60,000 bases of DNA from Strigamia acuminata. Lineage: Eukaryota > Arthropoda > Chilopoda > Geophilomorpha > Linotaeniidae. The notes under the pieces were generated by a model, which was not told the origin of the DNA, ran no database searches, and saw nothing but the letters and a program-made list of their open reading frames with translations. Shown one piece after another: positions 1 through 11,200 of this stretch. Within the stretch, counting starts at the first letter, position 1. Each line of letters opens with the position of its first letter. The stretch is taken from NCBI GenBank assembly GCA_949358305.1, contig OX442319.1:9178001-9238000 (forward strand). Direction: 5' to 3'. A program made the position numbers and the translations under genes.

Positions 1-205
1 TAATTTTGTATTTAGTTTCGTTTGTAATTTTGTATTTTTGTATTTAGTTTCGTTTGTAATTTTGTATTTAGTTTCGTTTGTAATTTTGTATTTAGTTTCG
101 TTTGTAATTTTGTATTTAGTTTCGTTTGTAATTTTGTATTTAGTTTCGTTTGTAATTTTGTATTTAGTTTCGTTTGTAATTTTGTATACTTTTATATACT
201 TTTAT
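1..205. repeat. 24-bp minisatellite
   Basis: About eight head-to-tail copies of a 24-bp unit (attttgtatttagtttcgtt plus tgta) with almost no divergence, ending in a short run of tatacttt. The unit is a multiple of three, so one plus frame stays open with an eight-residue repeat; I regard that as a consequence of the repeat and not a gene. It ends just before a possible splice acceptor at 220-221 and may lie in an intron. Confidence 0.9.
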
Positions 206-221
206 ATACTTTTATTTTCAG

Positions 222-380
222 GTTAACATAAACATCAGGAAGACATCGTGGGACATTTTTAAGGGGCCCAGAGCGTGGCACACTCTGGGTCCTGGGTGTG
301 GTAAAACGGCGGAGTCTCAAGGGGGATATTTACCCGAGATTATCCTTAAACGGTCCGTTATAACCCGCTTAAACTTTTGA
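222..380 (+). CDS. Possible 3'-terminal exon of an unknown gene
   Basis: A pyrimidine-rich tract ending in AG at 220-221 is followed by exactly 53 codons in phase 0 closing with TGA at 378-380, and an AATAAA signal lies at 449-454. The peptide starts VNINIRKTSWDIFKG and resembles no family I recognise. Upstream exons would lie outside the window, beyond the minisatellite. The acceptor, open frame and poly(A) signal fit a last exon, but chance or the tail of a transposon are equally possible. Confidence 0.25.
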   Translation, partial: VNINIRKTSWDIFKGPRAWHTLGPGCGKTAESQGGYLPEIILKRSVITRLNF

Positions 381-990
381 TTTGCCATTTATTTTCCTTT
401 TAAGGAAAAATTTGTACATTTTTTATGTTAAGTGTATATTTTTATTGAAATAAAGTTTAATTTTCTATAAGCTATGTCATTTTTTCGCAAAATATTCTAA
501 GTCCAAAAAGGCGAAGTGCTGCCAAATTTTTATAGGTTTGGACTTAGAAAAATAAAAGGGGGATGGTGGGTGGGGTATACAGACTCCATTTTATTTGTAT
601 GTTTATTAAATTAATAATTATGCGAATTAATATTTATAAGTGTTTAATTGTAATTTCTTTGTAGTTTTATTACAACTACATAAAAAATTACAAAAACACA
701 AATTAATTTTATTAAACTTTAAAAAATACAGAAAGCTACAACGAAATAAATAGAAATTAATATATAATAATATATAAAAATAAAATTCTTCGAGCGTTGG
801 AAATTCTCCAGCTGGCTTAGCACTGAAAGTCTTCATATTTGAACCTAAAAAACGAAAAACACCAAATTAGTAATTTATGAAATTAATAAACCGTATAAAA
901 ATAAGACAAAGGTCAAAACAAATATAGAATATAGAAACTACTTAAATACGATAAACCTCAACAATTACCTGCCAAATTATAAACACTAGA
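381..990. other. AT-rich stretch without a recognisable gene
   Basis: Contains the AATAAA at 449-454, a short hairpin (ctaagtccaaa at about 499 pairing with tttggacttag at about 541), and otherwise AT-rich sequence. A minus-strand frame through about 627-836 is low complexity and not convincing. Confidence 0.5.
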
Positions 991-1307
991 AAACTACGGT
1001 TATTAAATTAACAGCGCAGTGTGAAAACAAAACCAAAACCTCAATTAAATTAAAAAACAAAGTATAAAATAATATAAATTAATATTTTCTCACCTATAGA
1101 GAATCCTCGACGTTTATGTCCTCCACCGAGCCGGGCTCCGAATGACGAAAACTGCGGTTATTAAACCTTACAGCGCAGTGTGAAAACAAAACAAAAACGC
1201 CAATTAAATTAACGAACAAAGTATAAAATAAAATAAATTAATTTTTTCTTACCAATAGAGAATCCTCGACGTCTGTCCTCCACCGAGCCGGCTTCGAATG
1301 GCGAAAA
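990..1307 (-). repeat. Tandem duplication of an exon-like unit with splice sites
   Basis: Two copies of a unit of about 156 bp lie head to tail, and a third, partial copy covers only the flanking intron-like part near 990-1050. Read on the minus strand, each full copy has an acceptor (ending CGCAG), an exon-like block (1253-1307, 55 nt; 1094-1151, 58 nt) and a donor (GTAAG or GTGAG). The two blocks differ in length by three bases. Each keeps at least one frame open. The gene they belong to cannot be identified; they could also be part of an unknown transposon. Confidence 0.5.
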
Positions 1308-1629
1308 CTGCGTTGGAAAACCAGCTTGAAAAAAGAATATGCAAAGTAGTCCTGGCATGCAGTCTAATCAGCATAGCCAATCAAAACCCACGGAAACTTC
1401 TAGAAGTGTGACAACTTCTTGCCGCACATATTCCACCTAGTGATAAAAAACTAATCACGGAATTTTTTTAGCACTTGTTGAAATAATGCTTCATCTGTAG
1501 AAAATATCAGAAATATTTTGCAATAAAAAAATTAAACTTTCTACCTTCGTGTTAAACATAATATATTTATTCATATTTATCGTATGTGTATTGGTTTATC
1601 CAACACTTGATACGGCTAATTAACGATTC

Positions 1630-1722
1630 AGTTTGGTGTCACGTTATGGTCTCTGTCTTTGTAAGGAGTGACGGTGGGCGTGCGAGTTCGAATCTGCTTT
1701 CGTTATTTTTTTTTTTTTTTTT
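1630..1722 (+). mobile_element. Possible tRNA-derived SINE fragment
   Basis: The segment carries GCGAGTTCGAATCTGC, close to the RNA polymerase III B box (GGTTCGANTCC), about 45 bp downstream of a weak A-box-like stretch, and is followed at about 1709 by a long run of T that would act as a Pol III terminator. No full cloverleaf with paired acceptor stem can be drawn, so I do not call a tRNA gene. Confidence 0.3.
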
Positions 1723-1808
1723 AAGCTTCACTATACATAAAGGTAGCTAATTTCGACGTCCTTCGATAAAAGTCAACAGATTAAGCTATTTTAATTTTAA
1801 TTTGCTAT

Positions 1809-2821
1809 TAACTTGGCAAAAAATTACGTATCAATAATTTCTATTTACACGCCAAAATATCATTTCGCTCCTACACTCCTCATCACATCAGCTAAAGCAC
1901 ACAATCCATCAGAAAACGGACTAAATCGACTACAAATAGTTGCAAAGCAATATTACTACCGTCTTCCACCGAAAATAAGACCATAAAATCCTGACCCTCT
2001 CCAACCTACTGTGGCTAATTGACATGTCCTCTCTCGCCGATACTATTAAAGATCCTAGCCACCCCGCTCATTTCATCGCAAGATTCTACTCTCCCGAGGC
2101 CGCTACTCGGACTACCCGCCGCCATTTGTTCGAGATAAATGCTCGTGTCACTACGTATCGCTCAAAGACTTTCCCTTATCGATGTACCAAGATGTGGAAC
2201 GACCTCCAGATGGACATCCGTGCATCCGTACTCGACTGCACCGCATACAGATGCCGCTTCCATTGCCGCCATTTTCATCGCCGCCTGCATAACTTCCTGT
2301 TGCTCACTCAAATTAATGCCTGATTTTTGCTCTCACCCTGTATTCATATTTCATACTTGTATTTACTCCATGGGAGTGCCTATAATAAACTAAACTAAAC
2401 ATCATAGCAACATCATAGCAATATATGGCACAAACAGTTCAAGTTGCTCAGAAAAACAGCCATTTCCAGAAGAACTCGAATACAACACCATGGTGTTATT
2501 TTCGGTGGAAGGCGGTAGCACATCAATTAAACAGTATTGCGTTTTCAATACGTTTCCGGTTAGAACGTTTTTGCAGACATTTTGCCAAGTTTTTGGACAC
2601 ATTTTACCACTTGGCAAAATGTGCGCAAAAACGTGATAAAAATAATACCAACCCTCTTAACTTGGCAAAAAATTACGTATCAATAATTTCCATTTACACT
2701 CCAAAATATCATTCCTCATCACATCCGCTAAACGGCAAAATTCATCAGAATACGGACTAATGCAACATTGCACATCAATTAAACAGTATTACGTTTTCAA
2801 TATGTTCCCGGTTAGCACGTA
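1809..2821. repeat. Two pairs of local direct repeats around a LINE tail
   Basis: A block beginning aacttggcaaaaaattacg occurs at about 1809-1925 and again, diverged, at about 2657-2760. A second block containing catcaattaaacagtatt occurs at about 2519-2572 and 2769-2821. The nested arrangement shows that this kilobase has been locally duplicated. Confidence 0.6.
1979..2400 (+). mobile_element. 3' end of a non-LTR retrotransposon (LINE)
   Basis: An open frame from 1979 to the TGA at 2321-2323 has the look of the extreme C-terminus of a LINE reverse-transcriptase protein: many Arg/His residues, FEINARVTTYRSKTFPYR followed by a KMWNDLQ block comparable to the widespread 'F..SA..LWN.LP' ending. 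After the stop comes a short 3' UTR and a tail of AAACT repeats at about 2386-2400, as LINE 3' ends often have. A stop at 1976-1978 in this frame and an open upstream frame in another register suggest a frameshift. This is a truncated, dead copy; the clade is uncertain. Confidence 0.5.
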
Positions 2822-2990
2822 ATGCCGACTTAACCGATCTAAAGCTTACATAAAGTAAGCAAAACGCAGGAAGGGTCACTTGATTTCTGTTGACCGTCAG
2901 AGCACGTCTTCAGTTATTACATCTCTTGCAAATCAGCACATCCCGTTATTTTTGTAATCAATATTGTAGCGTCGAACACTAATTTCTAAA

Positions 2991-3791
2991 ATGAACAAAA
3001 CCAAAAAAATCGAACAGTTAGTCGAGGAATTTAAAGGTTTATTAGTCGAGGTCAAACATGTTGATGTAATGTTAAACGGAAAAAAACGATGTGGACGAAG
3101 ACAAAAACGAAGATATGTCAACATTCCGAGCATAATTCAGAAAATGAAACAAGCCGCGACTGAAGACAGAGATCTGAACAAAGCCAAGCAAACATCTTCC
3201 AAAAAAGTGGAATTATTCCGGAAGGTTTTTCCGCATTTCGAGAAGAAAAGCCTCCACATGGCGTTCATCGAGTTCGGAGTCTTGTCGGTTCTCACCGATT
3301 GGGTCGCACCACTCCCTGATAGTAGTTTGCCGAACGCAGATATCAGGGAATACATTCTGAAAATGTTCCTTGACTATCCGACGATAAAACCGAATTTGCT
3401 CAAAGAGAGTCGGATAGCAAATGCCGTCTCATGTCTAAAAAACCACCCGGCAGAAACGAACGAAAACCGGGCTAGGGCCGGGGAATTAATAAACACATGG
3501 TCGAGAACCATTTTTGATATAGGTTTGCCTTCGAAAAAGAAGATGAAAAAACAAAAAAAACAAAAAGTAAAACCAAAATCCTTGTCCACATCGACTTGTC
3601 CAGCTGAAAAATCTTGCAGAAGTCAAAGCTGTCCGGCAAGTTACTTGTCTCCAGTTCCGTCGTATTCGCCGATCATTTATGGTCCCATCGACCCAAGTTA
3701 TCATCCCTGCAGTCCGAGATATAATCCTCTTAAACAATTTGCCGATCCCTCGTACATTAAACAAAAACTAATGCAAATTGAAGAGGAGTGA
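2991..3791 (+). CDS. Intronless IWS1/Spn1-like protein (TFIIS N-terminal domain)
   Basis: A 266-residue frame uninterrupted by introns. Residues of about 48-178 match the conserved core of IWS1/Spn1, the transcription-elongation partner of Spt6 and RNA polymerase II: KMKQAATEDRDLNKAK opens the helical TFIIS N-terminal (LW) domain, DWVAPLPDSSLP and NTWSRTIFDIG are its hallmark blocks. Normal IWS1 has a long acidic N-terminus and a conserved basic C-terminus; here the N-terminus is only about 45 residues and basic, and after residue 180 a lysine-rich stretch leads into a new Ser/Pro/Tyr/Cys-rich tail. Absence of introns next to intron-containing genes, plus the divergence, suggests an old retrocopy that has kept an intact frame, perhaps with a germline role. 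The start ATG is the first in frame. A function in elongation is inferred from the domain only. Confidence 0.8.
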   Translation: MNKTKKIEQLVEEFKGLLVEVKHVDVMLNGKKRCGRRQKRRYVNIPSIIQKMKQAATEDRDLNKAKQTSSKKVELFRKVFPHFEKKSLHMAFIEFGVLSVLTDWVAPLPDSSLPNADIREYILKMFLDYPTIKPNLLKESRIANAVSCLKNHPAETNENRARAGELINTWSRTIFDIGLPSKKKMKKQKKQKVKPKSLSTSTCPAEKSCRSQSCPASYLSPVPSYSPIIYGPIDPSYHPCSPRYNPLKQFADPSYIKQKLMQIEEE

Positions 3792-4700
3792 TCGTGAGTT
3801 TTGGACTCTAATCACCATCAAGAGGGATTTAATTTCCGATTCATTACTGTTGAGAAACATAGATGGCGCCACCGTTTCTAATCACAAACTGCCTCTGGTC
3901 GCTGGCGTCATCTAGACACGATCTAATGAAACAATACCGTATTGATCTCGTGTCATCATCTAACACGGGCAATATAAGAAATATTTCTCTGGAATTAGCG
4001 CTTGCCTAAACCAAATTACGTATTTTGTGCCTATTAAAAATGCTCCAATTTTTTCTAATAACATCAATTTATTTGTTCTACTAAATGATACGAAATTTGT
4101 GATATTTATCGCAATTTTTTCAAATTTATTTTAAAACATTTCAATTACGAATTTCTCGGATGTTGTCTAGATAATAGAAAACCTTTTCTGACTGATACAA
4201 TGGTTAGACTGCCCACCTACGAACTTCATAAATCATTACTTGTACAAATGTTCCTCGTTCGTTTAAACGTTCAGAGTTTTATGGATTGCTCAGCTGTTTG
4301 GAGCTGAAATTTTCTGATTATTCGTAAATCTGCTCGAGTCAATTGACAATACTGTGCCGTGAATTTGAGTCCATTTGTCTTCGATTTCAATGTCGGAGAC
4401 AACACGAAAAGAAATTTCTAGTGTTGCACACGTTTGAAAATTGAAGTGCTTTTGTCTACTTTTATTGTATTCAATCCAGCTGTTTCAACTTCAATGCGAC
4501 GTTTATGTAACGCTTACAAACAACAAAAGGTTAAATTGCGTCAAGGAAAGTTTGAAACCAACACTTTTTGCTTTACTAGTAGTTTGTCCCGAGTCGAAAA
4601 AATCTCCATTAAATCACTTTTTCCTTTTTTGTCAACAGTTTCAATGTCAATAAATTAATAACTCACACAAGGCCAAATTGCGTCATGACAAGCAGATGTT
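3792..4700. other. Intergenic AT-rich sequence
   Basis: No coding exon is convincing. Near 3860-3960 there are imperfect inverted segments (tagatggcgcc with ggcgtcatcta; agacacgatc with gatctcgtgtc), possibly an old transposon. Two overlapping frames near 4434-4658 are not supported by composition. An A/T box (caataaaagg) near 4703 could be the TATA-like element of the next gene. Confidence 0.4.
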
Positions 4701-4806
4701 GTCAATAAAAGGTACGTACCTACGTGATGTTATTGTAATAGTTTTTCAGCAATATTGGAATAGTTTTTGCTCTGTTTGCCTGTTCTTTTCTTCCTTCTCC
4801 CGCGAA

Positions 4807-6196
4807 ATGTCGAAATTCGGTTGTTTCATTGTCGGCTTGGTTGTTTTTTTAACTACTGTACACGTAGCTGAATTTGAGGAGGTAATTTTATTAAATTTTT
4901 GCTAGTAGATTAGAGTTTTTGTTTGTTTGATTGTATTTTTTAGACTTGCGATGTTGTAGATGCGACAGCCAGGGTGTTATGCGAGGTTTTGGCCAAGGGA
5001 TTCCCACAAAATAATGGCAAAGTAAAGTTGTTTTAAAAATCTAATAAGGATTTGTGTGTGTGGTATTCAGTGTAAAATAAAATTGATTTCTCTAGTTTGC
5101 CAAGGACGCTTGTGGATGCTCGGCCGCATTTTTGAAAAAAGATGTAATTACGTATTTATAAGTTAGAACACAGGTGCTGTCGATGTTTCTGTTTTTACGG
5201 TTTTTGGTGTTTATGTAAACAAGCAACAAAAACAGAATGAGTTTTTTGGTTTTACAAGTACAGGTCGGGGAAGAATTCTAAACAGCGAGTATTCCGTTAT
5301 AACAAATTAGATAAGTTATAACAAGAAACACCTAAGACACTTAAGAAACACAATTTGCAAAAATTAGAAAAATCGTAGCAAAGATGATTCTGAAGTTTTT
5401 GGTTACTCAATATTTTTGTCGTTTTTACGTATATTTTCTCATGATTTTGATGTTTTTACGTTTTTCTCATAATTTTGACATTTTTAAGGGTATTTTCTCA
5501 TTTAAAAACGTCAAAATCGTGAGAAAACACATAAAAACGTCAAAATTATGAGAAAATGTACATAAAACATGAAAATTATTATAATGAGGAATTTGTATTG
5601 TAAATGGCAATTAAAATTCGTTTACATAAACAGTAAAAACAAACATAAAAACGAATTACGTATATGCACCAATTATTCAAACATTCTATAAACTAAGTTT
5701 TATTTACAGTATTCATTGTGCACAGCACAAGAATCCGAATTCGCAATTGCGCCAAAATGTGGAAAATTATACAAATCGGTACGAACGACTTTTTCCTTAT
5801 TCTTTGTTCAAATTGTACTCACATTTTCCTAATTTTTTTTTAGAAAGTATATCAGAAATTTTGTCAAAAGGATGACAAAAACGTGATTGACAACTACGTC
5901 ATCAATGTGGTATTCAAAAAAGGGTACAGAGTTTGCGAGGAAAAAGATGAGAACAAATTAATTAACGATGCAATGACATTCCTTGCACCAGGAATAATTC
6001 CATGGACTTTAGGTATTCCCATCAGTTCTGTGCTGTAATCATTGCATATACTGTATGTAATAACAACGTATTTATTTCGCATATAGATTTCTTCTTTGAG
6101 ACCCAATTTAGCAAGGAAGTTGCAGCTTTATTCAGTGATTGTTACAATGATGTCGTAAATATGCCAAAAGAACAAAATGATACCAACAGTGGCTGA
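4807..6196 (+). CDS. Small secreted cysteine-containing protein, six exons
   Basis: Exons 4807-4881, 4944-5021, 5096-5143, 5710-5778, 5844-6012 and 6087-6196 join with GT-AG borders and unbroken phase into 182 residues ending in TGA. An AATAAA follows at about 6243. Residues 1-21 form a signal peptide (MSKFGCFIVGLVVFLTTVHVA) with a likely cut after HVA. The mature chain has nine cysteines spread over about 160 residues, no further membrane segment and no domain I recognise. Cysteines sit in every coding exon, so disulfides probably hold a helical fold; the odd number leaves one free or a dimer. Such lineage-restricted secreted proteins are common in insects (haemolymph, salivary or venom), but the sequence does not tell which. 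The ATG at 4807 is chosen because it starts directly at the signal sequence. Confidence 0.75.
5400..5562. repeat. Inverted AT-rich repeats in intron 3 of the secreted-protein gene
   Basis: Segments such as ttttctcatgattttgatg and its approximate complement caaaatcgtgagaaaa recur several times in both orientations with gtttttacg/cataaaaacg between them, giving a potential hairpin of about 150 bp. It may be a degraded foldback transposon. Confidence 0.5.
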
Positions 6197-6259
6197 TTCA
6201 AATATATGATATTTCCTCACGGATTTATTGTAACGTAATTACGGAATAAATTTTGAATC

Positions 6260-7588
6260 ACATTGACATTTACGACCTCTATTAATGTGTGACCAGCTGC
6301 CCCTGCAGGCTGATCACTGCCCTGCAACAACAACGCACTTGGCGCAGCTCTCGCGCCTCTCATGTCTCTTGCGCGCCTGTTGCAGTCCTCCGCAACCAGG
6401 TGGAGCTGTGGGCCCTTGATTGGTAGAATCGGGCCCCGGAAGTGACCCTTCATAATAGTACACTGTGCTTGTGTCTGTAAGGTGTTGCAATCAAATTGTT
6501 TAAGAAAAAGAAAAAAGAAAAGTTTTGTTTTCTTTACCAACAAGTTGCTTTGCAAAAAGTGCTTTTTATTATATTCTTTGACTATTCATTAGAATGTTAT
6601 ATAAAAGTCAAGTAAACAATTACAAAAAAAAGAACATGCAAAAAAGTATGACAAATTGTTTAGTTTGAAATCATATGAAAGCTAAAAAAAGTACTAACAT
6701 ATGCAAAGATAAAACCCGTTTCCCTCATCAATGTGTATTTGGGCGATATGGGGATATAAGTAATCACAATATGTATCTTATTTTTAATAATAAAAAAACA
6801 CCCACCAAACTCCAATAAACTACTTGATGATTTACCTTGAAAACCATTTATAGAGTTAAGAAAAAAAAAAATTATTAATTGTATATAAATTTAATTCGTT
6901 AGGAATTAACGGTAGGGAATATTTTGATATTTTTTTTGTTTGTTTTTTCCAAAAATCAATTCACATATCACAGAAGTAGTCACTGTTTTAAGACTGCCAT
7001 TTCATGTAAAAAAAAACAATAAAAAACAATAAAATAATAAAATTTAACTCATGGCAGTTGGATAGTAAGGTGTAGCCATTTAATCTTCTTGCAAAAGCTG
7101 ATTTTTCTGAAAGGTTTTTCATTTCCTCTACATTCTGTGTGTGCATTGTATAGTAAAAAAATAAGTTCAACTGTTACAAATTACATTGAACTTGTATCTC
7201 CTTTTGGCCCCAAGCAACTAATTTATTGTTTAAAAAATGTTTTAATAAAAATAAAAATAAAAATTTTAAAAATAAAAAAGTAGAATAAAATGAAATAAAA
7301 ATTCAATCTTGAAGTCTAGGATCCCATTAGATTTCATTGTTACTTCAACTAGAGCCTTCATTAGTCTAAAAATAACAAAATATTATTAGAATTCAATATG
7401 AGGTAAACCTTCTATAGACAATTTATTCTGTGGTGCATAAAAATGCACTTTTGAATGCAAAATTCAATTTTTAATGCAATATGAATAATTTAAGACAACA
7501 AATCCCTATGGGACAACTGCTCCCTGCTTGCTTAATGTACAATCCACCACAGAATTAATTTATTTGAATTAGTAGTGATATAATAAGA
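6260..7588. other. Intergenic stretch, no gene seen
   Basis: A GC-richer block at about 6295-6480 (ctgcaggctgatcactgccc onward) stands out from its surroundings and may be a transposon or SINE remnant. The rest is AT-rich and without a supported exon on either strand. Confidence 0.4.
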
Positions 7589-7590
7589 TA

Positions 7591-8088
7591 ATAGAGAGTT
7601 TGCGGGATGCATTTTTCCCTTATTTTGCTCCACGATACACTATTTTAGTGCCATATCGTAAGGGAAAAATCTTTAGTGTATCGTTTTCAACACTAAATTA
7701 AAATATAGCACAGCCAATCAGAATTGAGAACACTATATTGTTAGCTCCGCCCATTGCAAATGGCGATTATTTTGTTGTCCCGATCAAACACACCACAGTC
7801 ATAGGTACGTAGATTGAATGATAAGTGAAGCCCAAAATTGAATTTTAGGCCCCAAAACCATACTTTATAGGCATAATAATAGAATTTTATGCAGAAATGT
7901 GCACATTTACGCCCCCAAATTAAATTTTTAGGCCCAAAATTACTAACTGTCAGTAGTTGGCCGAAATAGTGTGTGATAAGGGAAAAGTGCAGCCCGCAAA
8001 AACTTAATTTATCATTTTTCCCTTACACTATTTTTATACCGTATAGTCTTTAACTATAAGGAAAAAATGCATCCCGCAAACTCTCTAT
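7591..8088. mobile_element. Tc1/mariner-type MITE, copy 1
   Basis: About 498 bp bounded by near-perfect inverted ends (atagagagtttgcgggatgc). A second copy in the opposite orientation is at 52571-53065. A TA lies at 7589-7590; copy 2 shows TA on its right and interrupts another element at a TA, so a TA target site is likely. Further inward, ccctta/taaggg and the pair around gtgtatcg/cgatacac give a subterminal inverted repeat. There is no coding capacity, so movement would depend on a transposase supplied elsewhere. Confidence 0.85.
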
Positions 8089-8248
8089 TGCGCCATGAGA
8101 ATGAAAAAGAAAAGTTAAAGTAAGCGGTTATTTGGCTGACCTCCTTGGGTAAAGTGGCTGCAGAAGAAGAAGTAGGAGAAATGTGACTTGAAGCTAAGGA
8201 CAAAGTTGGGAGAAAAATATTCCTAACTTAAGTTGGTGATTAATCAAT

Positions 8249-11200
8249 CTATTCACCTTCGGTAGGCACAGCGACATTCTCAATAACCGGAATAAGAGTC
8301 GTGGTTTGAATGATCGTCTCGGAGATTTGTTTTATTTCGGTTTTTTCCTCCGTAACCGTAATACGCGTTTCCTCAGTGGAATTTCTAAAAGACACGCTCA
8401 ATAGAACCACATTTCTCAACGTTTCATTCGAAAATCCTACATTATATGGTCTCTAATACTATCGATGGTAGTATCCCCGGTAGATTCATCCTTTTTGTCC
8501 GCTTCGATCTGCTGCTGAACTTCTTCCTTGGCATCGCTGAAAGAAACATTTCCAAAATTATTGGTTTTTGCATCGTCTTAAGCCGTTGCTAGATGACTTA
8601 CTCCGTTTCTCCATCAGCAGCTGGAATATCTGGATAATCGCCGACTAAACATAAGTCGCTATGTTTGACCATCGGTCTCATTCCCTCAGGAAGTTCGAGC
8701 TCGCAACGTGCTTCGGTTATAGTAGCAGCCGATAAGGAAAACCTCTGCAATTCACTGGACGAATGTAAATAGAATCCTTCACCTTTTCGAGTAAAAACCA
8801 AACTGGAAATCCCACTGCGAAAAACAGAAATCGCTATTGAAAATGCCGCAACTTAAAGGAAAACTTGCCGACAACTCTGACACCGATCCGCGAAATCAAA
8901 CGTCTCCGTGGAAGCGATTTCATCGAATCGTACGGCAAAAAGTCGTGACGTAAAGTCTGTTTCAGTCTAAGTGTGGCACTCCTCCTCTAGAGTTTCGGTA
9001 CCGGGAAACCGGGGTACCGATTTCCTGGGAATCCCGGTGAGAAATCACGGTACCGGGAACCGGGAAATTGGAGAAAAACCGGTTCCGTCAAAAATTCGTT
9101 GCTGAAACGTCATTTTCGTCATTGAAACGTTATATTTTGTAAAGTTTCAATTATAAAAATGGCTAAAAAATGCCATTTTTGACGAAAAATGGCTAAAAAT
9201 GGCTATTTTTGACCAAAAACGGCCATTCTTGATCAAAAACGTCCATTTTTGACGGAAAATGGCCATTCTTGACGAAAAACAGCCACTTTTGATACAAAAC
9301 AGCCATTTTTACCTTGAAAAATAGCTAAAAATGGCTATTTTTGACGAAACACTGCCATATTTTGCCTTTTTTTCGCTTCTCGCCTGACCTTTTTTAGTCC
9401 CGGGAGTACCGATTTCCCGGGAGTGTCGGCCATTTTGGTACCGGGAACCGGGAATTTTAAAAGGCGAGAAAACAGAAACCCTACTATTGGCTAATGGTAT
9501 GTAGAGCATCCCATAACAAAAGAACAGTTCACAGAGTTATACCTAGGTTTTACTATTCTCATGCTGGGGCCACTAGGCGCGATCGCATGGCCTCGCAAAG
9601 CGATTTAGACGTCATCAAAAATGACGTCAGGTCACACCTGATTGGTTGCGATGAAAATCGAAGACCAAAAAGTACTTGCTGCATGTACGCTCCAGCCAAT
9701 ATCCTATTAGCCAATTGGAGGAGTAGCTCACTTACGCTAGAACAGACTTTAGTTATTGCAAACTCACGTGATATCTTCGCGTTTGACACACGTACTGATG
9801 AGCTGCCTTCGCAGGTCGGGAATGCTGTAAATGCTGATATCGCCCTGGTTTGTCAGACACATGAAACAATTCTCGCTGTAGTTGGCGTCGTTTCGGTGGA
9901 GGAAATTTGCAAATGCAATTTTGCGCACGCGCGAGCCTTCGTGAGCTGTCAGCTTGAACTTGCAGTATGGCTTCAGACTGGGCAATGTGAACACCTTGAA
10001 TTGCTCTTCGGAACAAATGACAACTCTGTGGTTGCCCACATTGTCCGCGTCTTTGGCTAGTTTATGCTGCACTTCGAACGGCTCCGGAATCGGACAATTG
10101 GATGCATCCACGATGCAAATGGCAATGACCGGTGCACGGTGCTTCAGTTGAATCTCCTTCCCTGCAGTTTCATCCACAATTTAGTTTGTATAAACGATAG
10201 AGAAAAAAATAAACCTCAAACTAACCTAACTGGCACTGCACAAGCGCCTCCTCTCTCTTTTCCTTGGGCGGCATTGAAATGGTAAAAACAAAAATAGCTC
10301 CATTATTAGTGCCTGCCCACAAGGTCGGCGTAGTAGTTGCAACTGAAAGTCAAACAATGAATTTTAAGCTTCAAAATTTGTATTTTTTTTTATAATATTA
10401 GAAACAGAATTTATGGATTAAAGTTTCTGGACTTACCGTCATCCACATCATGAAAGGCTAAAATGAAAATTGGGGAAGAAATGTGCAGGGATCGTACAAA
10501 CGTGCGTCCATATACTCGTCAAATGCAGTAAATCCAGAAAAACTGACAATTATTCTTTACGTAACGACGTAAAAAAAGCCAAAACATTGGAAAATCATGA
10601 TGTAATGCACTTTGGCTCCGCCCACAATAATATGACGTACAGTGTACTCCGCGCGGTCCGGACAGTGCTCGTTGGACAAGCCAATGATAGATTCTTTCTA
10701 TTAATCTATTGGTCTATGTCGTATGTCCGGGCTTCACAGAGTACACTATATTTTGTAATCGTAACGTGGTCTACTGCAGGGGTGTCCAACCTGCGGCCCG
10801 CAAGAGATTTATTTTTAGATTTCTTTTCCTCCAATATGACCCGGGGAAGCCAGGATGTTGGACACCCCTGGTTATTTGTAAAGTTGTCAAGCATCATTTG
10901 TTTAGTAGAAAGACATCAAACAAAATGCTGATTGCACGTAGGGTTTCGGTTTTCCCGCCCTTTTCCAATTCCCGGTTCCCGGTACCAAAATGGCCAGTAT
11001 TCCCGGGAAATAGGTACTCCCGGGAATTAAAATCAGGCAACAAAAAATGGTTAAAAATGGCAGTTTTTCGTAAAAAAAATGGTCAATTTTAGCCATTTTT
11101 CATCAAAAAAGGCCCATTTTAGCCATTTTTTATGGTAAAAATAGCCATTTTCATCCATTGAAACATTACAAGTTGCAACCTTTCAATGACGAAAATGACG

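Noticed and set aside
60-226. Membrane-like 24-bp repeat frame as a gene
   Set aside because: No start codon ATG, perfect tandem repeat, ends at a likely splice acceptor.
9494-10060. 188-codon plus-strand frame
   Set aside because: It is the antisense of l(2)gl exon 16, whose minus-strand product is clearly conserved.
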